From JAATFS01 sp037145635 (GTDB lineage Bacteria > Pseudomonadota > Gammaproteobacteria > Xanthomonadales > Xanthomonadaceae), in contig JBBCXB010000001.1 in NCBI GenBank assembly GCA_037145635.1, positions 434,001 through 498,000 of the forward strand: a DNA stretch of 64,000 nt, in the 5' to 3' direction. Below the pieces are notes generated by a model. The model made no database searches. It had not been told where the DNA came from and saw only the letters and a program-made list of their open reading frames with translations. Below, piece by piece: positions 35,772-47,629 of the stretch. Position 1 is the stretch's first letter. Each line of letters starts with the position of its first letter. The position numbers and the translations under genes are program-made.

Positions 35772-36416
35772 TCAGAGCACCTGCGCGGTCACCGCGACGA
35801 AGTGGCAGACGCTGCCGGCCAGCACGAACAGGTGCCAGATCGCGTGGAAGTAGCGCACGGTGTCGCGCTGATAGAAATAGGTGCCCAGCGTGTAGAACAG
35901 CCCGCCGGCCAGCAGCCAGCACAGCGAACTCACGTCCACCGAGCGCAGCAGCGGCTCGATCGCCACCACGATCAGCCAGCCCATCGCCAGGTAGATGATG
36001 GTGGACAGCAGGCGGAACCGGCCGGTGAAGAACAGCTTGAAGATCACCCCGGTGGCGGCGATGGTCCAGATCGCGGCGAACAGCGCCCAGCCCCAGCTGC
36101 CGCGCAGGTTGATCAGGGTGAAAGGGGTGTAGGTGCCGGCGATCAGCAGGTAGATGGCGCAGTGGTCGAGCACCTGCAGGCGCGCCTTGGCGCCCGGGTG
36201 CGGGATGGCGTGGTACAGCGTCGAGGCCACGTACAGCAGCAGCAGGGTGACGCTGAAGACGATGGAGGTGACCAGTTGCCAGGCATCGCCGTAGATGGCG
36301 GCCAGGGTGATCAGGACCGAGCCGCCGGCCAGCGAGGCGATCGCGCCGAGGCCGTGGGTCACGGCGCTGGCAATCTCGTCACGCAGGTCGGTCGAGGGGG
36401 AGGCGTCTGCGTTCAT
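35772..36416 (-). CDS. Hemolysin-III / YqfA-like membrane protein
   Basis: A 214-residue protein of the PAQR-like hemolysin-III family with seven membrane segments. Conserved residues are EIASAVTHGLGA, STLYHAIPH, LDHCAIYLLIAGTYTPF and the last-helix IWHLFVLAGSVCHF, whose His residues bind metal in related receptors. ATG 36416 is used; the longer frame to 36476 adds a nonconserved 20-residue tail. Function in bacteria is unclear (membrane lipid homeostasis proposed). Same strand as the AsmA-like gene, 59 bases upstream. Confidence 0.92.
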   Translation of the reverse strand: MNADASPSTDLRDEIASAVTHGLGAIASLAGGSVLITLAAIYGDAWQLVTSIVFSVTLLLLYVASTLYHAIPHPGAKARLQVLDHCAIYLLIAGTYTPFTLINLRGSWGWALFAAIWTIAATGVIFKLFFTGRFRLLSTIIYLAMGWLIVVAIEPLLRSVDVSSLCWLLAGGLFYTLGTYFYQRDTVRYFHAIWHLFVLAGSVCHFVAVTAQVL

Positions 36417-36491
36417 CCCGGCAAGGTACCCCAATTGCGAGGCGTTCGCATCGCCGCTGCCGACATGCGCAGGCATCGGTTCAAGTCCCGG

Positions 36492-38096
<1,605 letters not shown>

Positions 38097-38163
38097 GGGA
38101 AGGCGCGCCCGGCAGGACGCATCGCGGCAAAGGAAGCCGACGATTATAGCGGGGTGCGGTGGT

Positions 38164-39057
38164 TCAGGGCCCGGGGCCGCCGGTCCGCGGGAAGCGCAGC
38201 TCGCCCAGCGGCCCGGCGATGCGGAACGGCACCGACACCAGCTGCATGCCGCCGTTGAGCTGGATGGCGAAATGCAGGTGCGGGGCGGTGCTGAAGCCGG
38301 TGCTGCCGGAGCGGCCCAGCCCCTGCCCGGCGCGCACCGCCTGGCCCGGGCGCACGTCCACGCCGCCGGGGGCCAGGTGGGCGTAGAGCGCCATGCTGCC
38401 GTCGTCGTGCAGGACCCGGACGAGGTTGCCGCCGCCGTCGGACGGGGCGCGGTCCTCGCCGGTCTCGACCTGCAGCACGCGGCCGTCGCGCGCGGCCAGC
38501 ACCGGCGTGCCCTGCGGCAGCGCGAAGTCCAGCGCGTAGCGGTTGCCGGCGTCGTGGTGGCTGAAGCGGCCGCCGAAACCCTGGTCCACGTGCACCGGGC
38601 CCGGCGCGAACGGCAGCCGGTACAGCATGTCCCGCGCCTGGGCGCCGGGAGCGCCCGGCACCGCGTCCAGCCACAGGTCCAGCGGCCCGGCGGCCGCGGC
38701 GGCGACCGGGTAGAGCTCGGTGAGTCGGCGGCGCTCGTGCGCCTGCAGCGTCAGGATCCGCGGCAGCGCCGGCACGGCGGCGTAGCCGGCGCCGGCGCGC
38801 GCAGCCAGCCGGACCTGGACCGGACCCGGCAGCGGGTTGGCGGCCCACACCTGGTAGGCGGCGCCGTGGCGCTCCAGTTGCAGCCACGGATTGCCTCCGC
38901 CGGCCACGGCCCCGGTGTCCGCCGGGGCCACGGCCGCCGTCCCGGCGCGCTGGGCGCGCCAGTCCAGCAGCCGCTGGGCCGGCAGCGGCTGCGCGGCGGC
39001 GGCCAGGGCCAGCAGGCAGCAGCCCGACAGGACGGGGCGGGGCCGGGATGGGCGCAC
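38164..39057 (-). CDS. Secreted M23-family metallopeptidase (LytM-like)
   Basis: A protein of about 297 residues. The C-terminal M23 domain has the zinc motifs HHDAGNRYALDFALPQGTPV (H and D ligands) and the HLHFAIQLN (HxH) signature. A mid-region beta-sandwich (LDLWLDAVPGAPG) precedes it. The N-terminus at GTG 39057 gives a signal peptide (VRPSRPRPVLSGCCLLALAAAAQPLPA pattern, split here: basic start, Cys-Cys-Leu-Leu core, Ala cleavage site). ATG 39138 in frame would add 27 residues with no signal character, so I prefer GTG, with low certainty. Probable peptidoglycan endopeptidase or amidase activator. Divergent from the methionine operon. Confidence 0.82.
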   Translation of the reverse strand: MRPSRPRPVLSGCCLLALAAAAQPLPAQRLLDWRAQRAGTAAVAPADTGAVAGGGNPWLQLERHGAAYQVWAANPLPGPVQVRLAARAGAGYAAVPALPRILTLQAHERRRLTELYPVAAAAAGPLDLWLDAVPGAPGAQARDMLYRLPFAPGPVHVDQGFGGRFSHHDAGNRYALDFALPQGTPVLAARDGRVLQVETGEDRAPSDGGGNLVRVLHDDGSMALYAHLAPGGVDVRPGQAVRAGQGLGRSGSTGFSTAPHLHFAIQLNGGMQLVSVPFRIAGPLGELRFPRTGGPGP

Positions 39058-39151
39058 GGCAACGGGGCGAAGATTGGGGGAACGATTATGGGCCGCGATG
39101 GGCCCGGTGGTATCGAATGAAAATATATATCGCTCCATCCGAATAAAGAGA

Positions 39152-39180
39152 TTGACAAGGGTCGAGGGCGCTGGCATCGT
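39152..39180 (+). promoter_or_regulatory. Promoter of the S-box methionine operon
   Basis: A consensus -35 TTGACA (39152-39157) is followed by a 17-base spacer and CATCGT (39175-39180) as a weak -10. The predicted transcription start, about 7 bases further, coincides with the first base of the riboswitch P1 helix at 39187, so the two predictions support each other. Confidence 0.7.
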
Positions 39181-39186
39181 AGCCTG

Positions 39187-39304
39187 ACCATCGAGACCGG
39201 CGGAGGGACAGGCCCTTTGATGCCGGGGCAGCCAGCGGAGCGCGAAAGCGCTGCGCGTTTGGTGCCAAATCCTGCGGGGACCTCCGCGTCCGCCGAAAGA
39301 TGGT
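39187..39304 (+). ncRNA. SAM-I (S-box) riboswitch
   Basis: The aptamer is closed by P1 (ACCATC 39187-39192 with GATGGT 39299-39304). The conserved S-box core follows in order: GGAGGGACAGGCCCTTTGATG (39202-39222; shown as positions, key bases GGGA..GGCCC..GA), GGCAGCCAGCG with the P2a strands, a short P3 closed by a GCGAAAGCG loop, GGTGCCAAATCCTGCGG (39261-39277) and GAAAGATGG at the end. This is the standard SAM-I pattern. It is followed by alternative pairings (39304-39350) that could form the expression platform. It controls the metX-metB-hom operon by sensing S-adenosylmethionine. Confidence 0.93.
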
Positions 39305-39385
39305 TCGTACCGTGCCCTCCGCACGACGAACGCGAGCTCCGCGAAGCTCGATGGCCGTTTTTCCAGGTTCTTCCCGGATACCGCC

Positions 39386-40417
39386 ATGAGTCTCGTGAAC
39401 ATCGCCTCCTCCAACGAAAACACCTACGCCTGTTCCCCCGTCGCCGATGACGAGGGCCGCATCGCCGTGCGCGGCGAACTCGTGGTGGCGCTGCCGATGC
39501 GCCACGCCGGGGTGCGGTCGCTGACGCTGCGCTACGAGCTGGTGGGCGCGGCCGGCGCGCCGGTGGTGTTCGTGGCCGGCGGCATCTCCGCGCACCGGCA
39601 CCTGGCCGCCGGCGCCCTGTTCCCCGAAAAGGGCTGGGCCGAGGGCCTGGTCGCCGCCGGGCGCGCGCTGGACCCGGCCACGTGCCGGCTGCTGGCCTTC
39701 GACTTCATCGGCGCCGACGGCCAGCTGGACGTGCCGATCGACACCGCCGACCAGGCCGATGCCGTGGCCGCGCTGCTGGACGCGCTGGGCGTGGCCCAGT
39801 TGCACGGCTTCGTCGGCTATTCCTACGGGGCGCTGGTGGGCCTGCAGCTGGCGATCCGGCATCCGGCGCGGCTGCGCCGGCTGGTGGCGGTCAGCGGCGC
39901 CCACCGCGCGCATCCCTACGCGGCGGCCTGGCGCGCGCTGCAGCGGCGCGCGGTGGCGCTGGGACAGCTGCAGTGCGCCGAGAGCCACGGGCTGTCGCTG
40001 GCGCGCCAGTTCGCGATGCTCAGCTACCGCACGCCGGAGGAATTCGGCGAGCGCTTCGACGCCGCGCCGGAGGTGGTCAACGGCCGCGTGCGCGTGGCCG
40101 CCGAGGACTATCTCGACGCCGCCGGCGCGCAGTACGTGGCGCGCACGCCGGTCAACGCCTACCTGCGCCTTTCCGAATCGATCGACCTGCACCGGGTCGA
40201 CCCGGCCGCCGTCGCGGTGCCCACCGTGGTGGTGGCCGTGGAAGGCGACCGCCTGGTGCCGCTGTCCGACCTCGTCACCCTCGTCGAGGGCCTCGGCCCC
40301 CGCGGCAGCCTGCGCGTGCTGCGCTCGCCCTACGGCCACGACGCCTTCCTGAAAGAAACCGACCGCATCGACGCGATCCTCGCCACCGCCCTTCGCCCCA
40401 CCGGAGAAACCGCATGA
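39386..40417 (+). CDS. metX: MetX-family homoserine O-acyltransferase
   Basis: A 343-residue alpha/beta-hydrolase-fold enzyme that activates homoserine for methionine synthesis. Nucleophile Ser146 lies in GFVGYSYGALVGLQ, the acid Asp in VEGDRLVPLSDL and His318 in SPYGHDAFLKET. Many Xanthomonadaceae MetX proteins are thought to use succinyl-CoA rather than acetyl-CoA; I cannot decide from sequence alone, though it is shorter than the usual 370-380-residue MetX. First gene after the SAM-I riboswitch; its stop overlaps the metB start (ATGA). Confidence 0.9.
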   Translation: MSLVNIASSNENTYACSPVADDEGRIAVRGELVVALPMRHAGVRSLTLRYELVGAAGAPVVFVAGGISAHRHLAAGALFPEKGWAEGLVAAGRALDPATCRLLAFDFIGADGQLDVPIDTADQADAVAALLDALGVAQLHGFVGYSYGALVGLQLAIRHPARLRRLVAVSGAHRAHPYAAAWRALQRRAVALGQLQCAESHGLSLARQFAMLSYRTPEEFGERFDAAPEVVNGRVRVAAEDYLDAAGAQYVARTPVNAYLRLSESIDLHRVDPAAVAVPTVVVAVEGDRLVPLSDLVTLVEGLGPRGSLRVLRSPYGHDAFLKETDRIDAILATALRPTGETA

Positions 40418-41643
40418 GCTTCCGTGACCCCGCCGACACCCCCTGTACCGCCGCCACCGCCGCCGTGCGTGCCGGCATCGACCGCGACACCGCCTATGGC
40501 GCGGTGACCCCGCCGATCGTGCTGTCGTCCAATTTCTCCTTCGACGGTTTCGGCAACAAGCGCCAGTACGACTACACCCGCAGCGGCAACCCCACCCGTG
40601 ACCTGCTCGGCGAGGCGCTGGCGGAGCTGGAAGGCGGGGCGGGCGGGGTGATCACCTCCACCGGCATGGGCGCGATCACGCTGGTGCTCAACGCGCTGCT
40701 GCAGCCGGGCGACAAGCTGGTGGTGCCGCACGACGCGTACGGCGGCAGCTGGCGGCTGTTCAACGCGCTGGCCGGCAAGGGCCACTTCGAGCTGATCACC
40801 GCCGACCTGACCGATCCGCGCGCGCTCGGCGAGGCGCTGGCGCAGGCGCCGAAGCTGGTGCTGATCGAGACCCCGTCCAACCCGCTGCTGCGGATCACCG
40901 ACCTGCGCTTCGTGATCGATGCCGCGCACCGCGCCGGCGCGCTGACCGTGGTCGACAACACCTTCCTGTCGCCGGCGCTGCAGACGCCGCTGGCGTTCGG
41001 GGCGGACCTGGTGCTGCATTCGACCACCAAGTACGTCAACGGCCACAGCGACGTGGTGGGCGGGGCGGTGGTGGCGCGCGAGCCGGAGCTGCACCAGCAG
41101 CTGGTGTGGTGGGCCAATGCGCTGGGGCTGACCGGTTCGCCGTTCGACGCCTTCCTGACGCTGCGCGGCCTGCGCACGCTGGATGCACGCCTGCGCGTGC
41201 ACCAGGAGAACGCGAACGCGATCGCCACGCTGCTCGACGAGCACGCGGCGGTCAACCAGGTCTACTTCCCGGGCCTGGCCTCGCATCCCGGGCATGCGCT
41301 GGCGGCGCGGCAGCAGAAGGGCTTCGGCGCGATGATCAGCTTCGAGCTGGCCGGCGGCGAGCCGGCGGTGCGCGCCTTCGTCGATGGCCTGCGCTACTTC
41401 ACCCTGGCCGAGTCGCTGGGCGGGGTGGAAAGCCTGATCGCACATCCGGCCTCGATGACGCATGCGGCGATGACCGCCGAGGCGCGGGCCCAGGCCGGCA
41501 TCTCCGACGGCCTGCTGCGGCTGTCGGTGGGCATCGAGTCGAGCGAGGACCTGCTGGCCGATCTCGGTGCCGGGCTGGTGCGGGCGCAGGCCGCCGGCGC
41601 TGCGGCGCAGGCCCGGCACCCGGCGAAACGGGTCGACGCGTGA
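40414..41643 (+). CDS. metB: Cystathionine gamma-synthase/O-succinylhomoserine sulfhydrylase-type enzyme
   Basis: A 409-residue gamma-family PLP enzyme. It joins O-acylhomoserine with cysteine (or sulfide) to make cystathionine (or homocysteine). PLP Lys206 lies in LHSTTKYVNGHSD; YTRSGNPTRDLLGEALAELE, IETPSNPLLRI, DNTFLSPALQTPL and the C-terminal AESLGGVESLIAHPASMTH are conserved. ATG 40414 overlaps metX; its stop overlaps hom by GTGA. MetB is preferred over MetZ by its conserved context with MetX and Hom, but the sulfur donor is not proven. Confidence 0.92.
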   Translation: MSFRDPADTPCTAATAAVRAGIDRDTAYGAVTPPIVLSSNFSFDGFGNKRQYDYTRSGNPTRDLLGEALAELEGGAGGVITSTGMGAITLVLNALLQPGDKLVVPHDAYGGSWRLFNALAGKGHFELITADLTDPRALGEALAQAPKLVLIETPSNPLLRITDLRFVIDAAHRAGALTVVDNTFLSPALQTPLAFGADLVLHSTTKYVNGHSDVVGGAVVAREPELHQQLVWWANALGLTGSPFDAFLTLRGLRTLDARLRVHQENANAIATLLDEHAAVNQVYFPGLASHPGHALAARQQKGFGAMISFELAGGEPAVRAFVDGLRYFTLAESLGGVESLIAHPASMTHAAMTAEARAQAGISDGLLRLSVGIESSEDLLADLGAGLVRAQAAGAAAQARHPAKRVDA

Positions 41644-42728
41644 GCAGCGTCGCACCTGCGCTCCGGCGGCCCGCCGTGGCGGCGGCGCCGCCGCTGGCGC
41701 GGCTGGCGTTGCTCGGCACCGGCACGGTGGGGCGCGCGTTCGTGGCGCGCTACCAGTCGCTGCAACAGCGGCGCCTGCGACTGCCGCGGTTCGAGTGGCT
41801 GGCCAATTCACGCACCGCGCAGGCGTGCGGCAGCGACCTGGCGCAGGCGCTGGCCAGCGCCAACGCCGCGCCGCGCGAGCGGCCGCCGCTGCAGCCGTGG
41901 GCGGAGACCGCCGCACTGCAGGCCGGCGACGTGCTGGTGGACGCGACCGCCAGCGAGGCGGTGGCCGGCTGGCACGTGGAGTGGCTGCAACGCGGCGTGC
42001 ACGTGGTGACCGCCAACAAGCTCGGCCAGGGCGCGCAGCTGCCACGTGCACTGGCGATCCAGGCGGCGCGGCACGCGGCCGGTGCGCAGTATGGCGACAG
42101 CGCGACCGTGGGCGCCGGGCTGCCGCTGCTGAGCAGCGTGCGCGTCCTGGTGGCCGGCGGCGACCACGTGCATGCGGTCGAGGGCGTGCTGTCCGGCTCG
42201 CTGGCCTGGCTGTTCCACCGCTACGACGGGCAGCGACCGTTCTCCGAGTGCGTGCGCGAGGCGGTGGCGGCCGGCTACACCGAACCGGACCCGCGCATCG
42301 ACCTGTCGGGCGAGGACGTGCGCCGCAAGCTGCTGATCCTGGCGCGCGCGGCCGGCCTGGCGCTGACCGCCGAGCAGGTGCAGGTGGAATCGCTGGTGCC
42401 GCCGGCGCTGGCGGACGCAGCGCCGCACGAACTCGACGCGCGGCTGGCGCAACTCGACGCGGCCCTGGCGCAACGCTGGCAGGCGGCACATGCGGGCGGT
42501 CGCTGCCTGCGTTTCGTCGGCCGCTTCGATACCGACGGCGCCCGCGTGGGCCTGCGCGAACTGGCCCTGGACCACCCGCTGGCCGGCGGCAGCGGGACCG
42601 ACAACCGGGTCGCCATCCGCAGCGACCGCTACCGTACCCAGCCGCTGCTGATCCAGGGTCCCGGCGCCGGGGCCGAGGTGACCGCGGCGGCGTTGCTGGA
42701 CGACGTGCTGCGGATCGTGGCCGGCTAG
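41640..42728 (+). CDS. hom: Homoserine dehydrogenase
   Basis: A 362-residue NAD(P)-dependent enzyme that reduces aspartate semialdehyde to homoserine. The dinucleotide-binding GTGTVG lies at 26-31, and the catalytic core includes TANKLGQG, GDSATVGAGLPLLSSVR, EGVLSGSLAWLF, YTEPDPRIDLSGEDVRRKLLILAR. It has no fused aspartokinase and no ACT domain, so it is not feedback-inhibited in the usual threonine way. GTG 41640 overlaps metB. Placement in a SAM-riboswitch operon couples homoserine supply to methionine need. Confidence 0.92.
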   Translation: MSSVAPALRRPAVAAAPPLARLALLGTGTVGRAFVARYQSLQQRRLRLPRFEWLANSRTAQACGSDLAQALASANAAPRERPPLQPWAETAALQAGDVLVDATASEAVAGWHVEWLQRGVHVVTANKLGQGAQLPRALAIQAARHAAGAQYGDSATVGAGLPLLSSVRVLVAGGDHVHAVEGVLSGSLAWLFHRYDGQRPFSECVREAVAAGYTEPDPRIDLSGEDVRRKLLILARAAGLALTAEQVQVESLVPPALADAAPHELDARLAQLDAALAQRWQAAHAGGRCLRFVGRFDTDGARVGLRELALDHPLAGGSGTDNRVAIRSDRYRTQPLLIQGPGAGAEVTAAALLDDVLRIVAG

Positions 42729-42730
42729 CC

Positions 42731-42754
42731 GGCCCGCCGCGGCGGCGGCGGGCC
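42731..42754 (+). terminator. Hairpin after hom, no T-tract
   Basis: GGCCCGCCGC (42731-42740) pairs perfectly with 42745-42754 around a GGCG loop, 2 bases past the hom stop. There is no T-run, so it is probably a 3'-end stabilising hairpin or part of a factor-dependent end. Confidence 0.5.
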
Positions 42755-42933
42755 GCCGGGCGGAACCGGCGCGTCCCCCGCCGCGCGCAGGCATCGGGCG
42801 TGCGGCCCCGATCCGGCGCAGACCCGGCGGCCGGCGCCGGTCCGGGCGCGCCCGCGACGATGCGACCACAACGCCGGCACGGGGCCGGCGCCGGGGGCGT
42901 TGCGGCCGGCCGGGAGAGGCCGCCCGCGGGGGC

Positions 42934-44991
<2,058 letters not shown>

Positions 44992-45453
44992 GGCGAAGCC
45001 TCCGATGCGCAGCGCGACTGTGGACCGGCCGTCGGCCGGTGTCTTTTCCCTTTGAATCCGAACGTTTCTGGGCAGGCGGTACGCGGGCCCGGAAGGGGGC
45101 TGCCGACGACCACGGTGCCTGCGGGAGGCAGGTTTTCGAGAGGAGACAACGTTGTCAACGCCGATGCCGGAAGAAGGCGAGGCGAATCACAGATCGCCCG
45201 GATGGCACCGTTTCCAGGCGCGTGGCGATGCTGCGGCGCAGGGCGGCCGGCGACTGGACGGTGGCGTGACGTGGAAGCGCGGAGCGGCGTGCGGATCGGG
45301 ACGGGGCCACTGCGCGGCAGCGGCGCCGCCGGCGCGGGACATCGCGTGGCGATGGCGCGTTCCGCGCGCCCCTGCGTGGCACGGGCGTGCGCCCGTGCAC
45401 GGCGTTCGCTCGCCGCCGCGGCTAGGCGCGGCAGCGCCGCCGGCGGCCTGCGG
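44992..45453. other. Chitinase regulatory region
   Basis: No gene is supported in these 462 bases. The chitinase-side half has the operator/promoter (45130-45158). The other half is GC-rich with a 7-bp hairpin CACGGGC/GCCCGTG (45380-45397), perhaps the end of the upstream gene's transcript. Confidence 0.55.
45130..45158 (-). promoter_or_regulatory. Chitinase operator and overlapping promoter
   Basis: GACAACGTTGTC (45145-45156) is identical to the palindrome before glucokinase (5370-5381). On the minus strand its right half supplies TTGACA (complement of 45153-45158) as -35, with AAACCT (45130-45135) 17 bases further as a weak -10. A repressor at this site would block RNA polymerase. The same half-site/-35 overlap occurs at glucokinase. 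Confidence 0.7.
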
Positions 45454-46302
45454 CTATCGCCGCGCGAGGTAGCGCTCGACCTCGGGCCTGCGCAGGGCGG
45501 TCCCGTCGGGGCCGATCACCCGGAAGTCGACGCCGTTGTCCCAGAGCTGCAGCACGTCCAGCACCGCGATGTCCTCCGCGGCGGTGTTCTTCTGCAGGGC
45601 GAGCAGGCGCGCGTTGAAGCCCGCACTGCGCAGCCAGCCGTCGTAGCTGGAGGCGTGGTCGGTGGCGAACTGCGCCTGGTAGCGGCATTCCTCGCGCTGG
45701 GGCGAGGGCAGGGCCTCGCATTGCGGGTTCCACTGGTGCAGGCCGATCACCGCGTCCGGTTCCATCTGCCGCTGTGCCGCGGCCGCCCACAAGGCGACGC
45801 AGATGCTGGCGCAATGGGAGCGGACCCTGACGATCAGGTTGCGCTTGCGAACCAGGCGGGCGGCCTCGAGCCCCGACGTCGCGTAGCCGCCGCCGCTGGT
45901 GATGTCGATGCGTTGCAGGGAGGGATGGCTGTCCAGCAGCTGCGCCAGCGCGTCGGCGAAGTGCCGGCCCACGCCGCCTTCGATGCGCACGACGAGCCCG
46001 TCCGCACTGACCGCCATGCGGGCCTCGTCGACCTGCGCCAGGCGGTTGGATTTGCGGCCTTGCAGCACCCGCGGGGGCGCCGGCGCGGCGGCGCCTTCCG
46101 GGCCGGCGGCGGCGGTGCGGGCGGCTGCGGGGCCCGGCGCGCGGCCGTTGCGCTGGCCGACGAAGTAGGCGATGAGCAACAGCGCGGTCGCCGCGAACAG
46201 CAGTCTGCCCAGGCTGAGGGAGCTCTTGCCGGGCCGGGCGCGGGCCCGAGCACGCGGTCGCGCGCCGGGGGGCCGGCGGCCGGGGGTCGATCCTTGCTGC
46301 AA
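45454..46302 (-). CDS. Membrane-anchored ClpP-fold-like periplasmic protein (COG3904-like)
   Basis: A 282-residue protein with a basic, Pro/Arg-rich cytoplasmic start, one membrane helix (about 31-47, LGRLLFAATALLLIAYFVG) and a periplasmic domain with a crotonase/ClpP-like pattern: RIDITSGGGYATSGLEAARLVR then HCASICVALWAAAA, in which the usual catalytic Ser position is within a Cys-rich SHCASIC. TTG 46302 has AGGAGA 6 bases upstream, better than ATG 46365 with no Shine-Dalgarno. Relatives are unannotated predicted periplasmic proteins. Function is unknown; protease or scaffold activity is possible. Confidence 0.7.
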   Translation of the reverse strand: MQQGSTPGRRPPGARPRARARARPGKSSLSLGRLLFAATALLLIAYFVGQRNGRAPGPAAARTAAAGPEGAAAPAPPRVLQGRKSNRLAQVDEARMAVSADGLVVRIEGGVGRHFADALAQLLDSHPSLQRIDITSGGGYATSGLEAARLVRKRNLIVRVRSHCASICVALWAAAAQRQMEPDAVIGLHQWNPQCEALPSPQREECRYQAQFATDHASSYDGWLRSAGFNARLLALQKNTAAEDIAVLDVLQLWDNGVDFRVIGPDGTALRRPEVERYLARR

Positions 46303-46500
46303 GCGTGTTCTCCTGGGCGACAGGCCACAAAGCGCGGCCCATTGTCCGCGCTCGGCGGCGTTCACCGCCAGTCCGCGTGGACGGCGGTGCGCGTCACCGA
46401 CGCGGCGGCAGGCGGGCGTGGTGAGGCCTTCGTGGCGGCGTCGTCGGGGCGTGCACGCCGGCGGGTCCCGCGCGCGGCCCGGCCTGCCCGCCGCGGCGGC

Positions 46501-47502
46501 TCAGCGCGTCAGGGCCTTCAGCAGGGCGGCATTGAAGCGCGCCGGGTCCTGCACCTGGGGCGAGTGGCCGAGCTCGGCGAACTCCACCAGGGTCGCGCCG
46601 GGAATCGCCGCGGCGGCGCGCTTGCCCAGCGCGGCGTAGTCGCCGATCCGTGCCTTCACCGCGGGCGGTGCCGCGTCCTTGCCGATCGCGGTGCGGTCCT
46701 TGAGCCCGATGAACAGCGTGGTGGGCACCGTGAGCCGGGGCAGTTCGTAGACCACCGGCTGGTTGAAGACCATGTCGTAGGTCAGGGCCTGGTTCCAGGC
46801 CACCGCCTGTCTGCCCGGACCGCTGTACATGCCGGCCTGCATGCGCGCCCAGCGTTCGTAGGCCGGTTTCCACTCGCCGCCGTAGTAGACGTCGAGCTGG
46901 TACTTCCTGATGCTGTCGTAGCTGGTCTTGAGTTCGCCGGCGTACCAGGTGTCGACGCTGCGCCACGGGACGCCTTCGACCTTCCAGTCCTCCAGCCCGA
47001 GCGGATCGACCAGGGCGAGGTGCTCGGTGGCCTGCGGATACATCAGTGCGTAGCGGATCGCCAGCATGCCGCCCATCGAGTGCCCCACGACCACGGCACG
47101 GGGGATGCCGAGGGTCTCCAGCAGCGCGTGGGTGTTGGCGGCCAGCTGGCCGAACGAGAACTGGTAGGCCGCGGGCTTGCTGGACTTGCAGAAGCCCACC
47201 TGGTCCGGCGCGATCACCCGGTAGCCGGCACGCGCCAGTGCGGCGATGCTGTCCTCCCAGGTGGCGGCGCAGAAGTTCTTGCCATGCAGCAGCACCGCCA
47301 CGCGGCCGTTGGCGGCGCCGGTCGGGGCGACGTCGAGGTAGGCCATTTCCAGGTCCTGCTGCTGGGAGCGGAACGCGTAGGTCTTCACCGGATGCGGGTA
47401 GTCGAAGCCTTCCAGCCGTGGGCCGTAGGAGGGCGCGGACTGGGCCTGCGCCGGAGCGAGGGCGCAGGACGCGAGCAGCAGGGAGGCGATGATCGGGCGC
47501 AT
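46501..47502 (-). CDS. Secreted alpha/beta hydrolase
   Basis: A 333-residue hydrolase with a signal peptide (1-20, Ala-Gln-Ala exit). Nucleophile Ser142 lies in VVGHSMGGML, the oxyanion loop HGKNFCAATWED at 73-84 and the catalytic His in FAELGHSPQVQDP. The acid is probably Asp in IGLKDRTAIG. The lid region (about 170-250) is long. GGAG 6 bases before the ATG supports the start. It is divergent from the AraC gene 128 bases away, so that regulator may control it. Substrate is not known; relatives act as haloalkane/epoxide or ester hydrolases. Confidence 0.87.
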   Translation of the reverse strand: MRPIIASLLLASCALAPAQAQSAPSYGPRLEGFDYPHPVKTYAFRSQQQDLEMAYLDVAPTGAANGRVAVLLHGKNFCAATWEDSIAALARAGYRVIAPDQVGFCKSSKPAAYQFSFGQLAANTHALLETLGIPRAVVVGHSMGGMLAIRYALMYPQATEHLALVDPLGLEDWKVEGVPWRSVDTWYAGELKTSYDSIRKYQLDVYYGGEWKPAYERWARMQAGMYSGPGRQAVAWNQALTYDMVFNQPVVYELPRLTVPTTLFIGLKDRTAIGKDAAPPAVKARIGDYAALGKRAAAAIPGATLVEFAELGHSPQVQDPARFNAALLKALTR

Positions 47503-47629
47503 GGCGGTCTCCGGGGGGCGAAGGCCACAGCCTACGGCGGCAGGCGTCGCCAGGCCATGCCGGGGCCGCGTCCGGCCGCCGCGGCGCGGTCTCGCGCTAC
47601 AGTGGCCCCTCCCTCCCCGGACTGGCCGC

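Larger units (their letters stand above)
39058..39385. other. Divergent leader region, M23 peptidase/metX
   Basis: The 328 bases contain the promoter, the SAM-I riboswitch and an 80-base platform before metX. The platform has a CGAGCT/AGCTCG hairpin (about 39331-39350) followed, 8-10 bases later, by a five-T run, so transcription control is possible; translational control cannot be excluded because no clear Shine-Dalgarno precedes metX. Confidence 0.6.

Noticed and set aside
42731..42933. Hairpins after hom as classical terminators
   Set aside because: Stems are strong but no T-run follows on either strand, so only a hairpin is reported.
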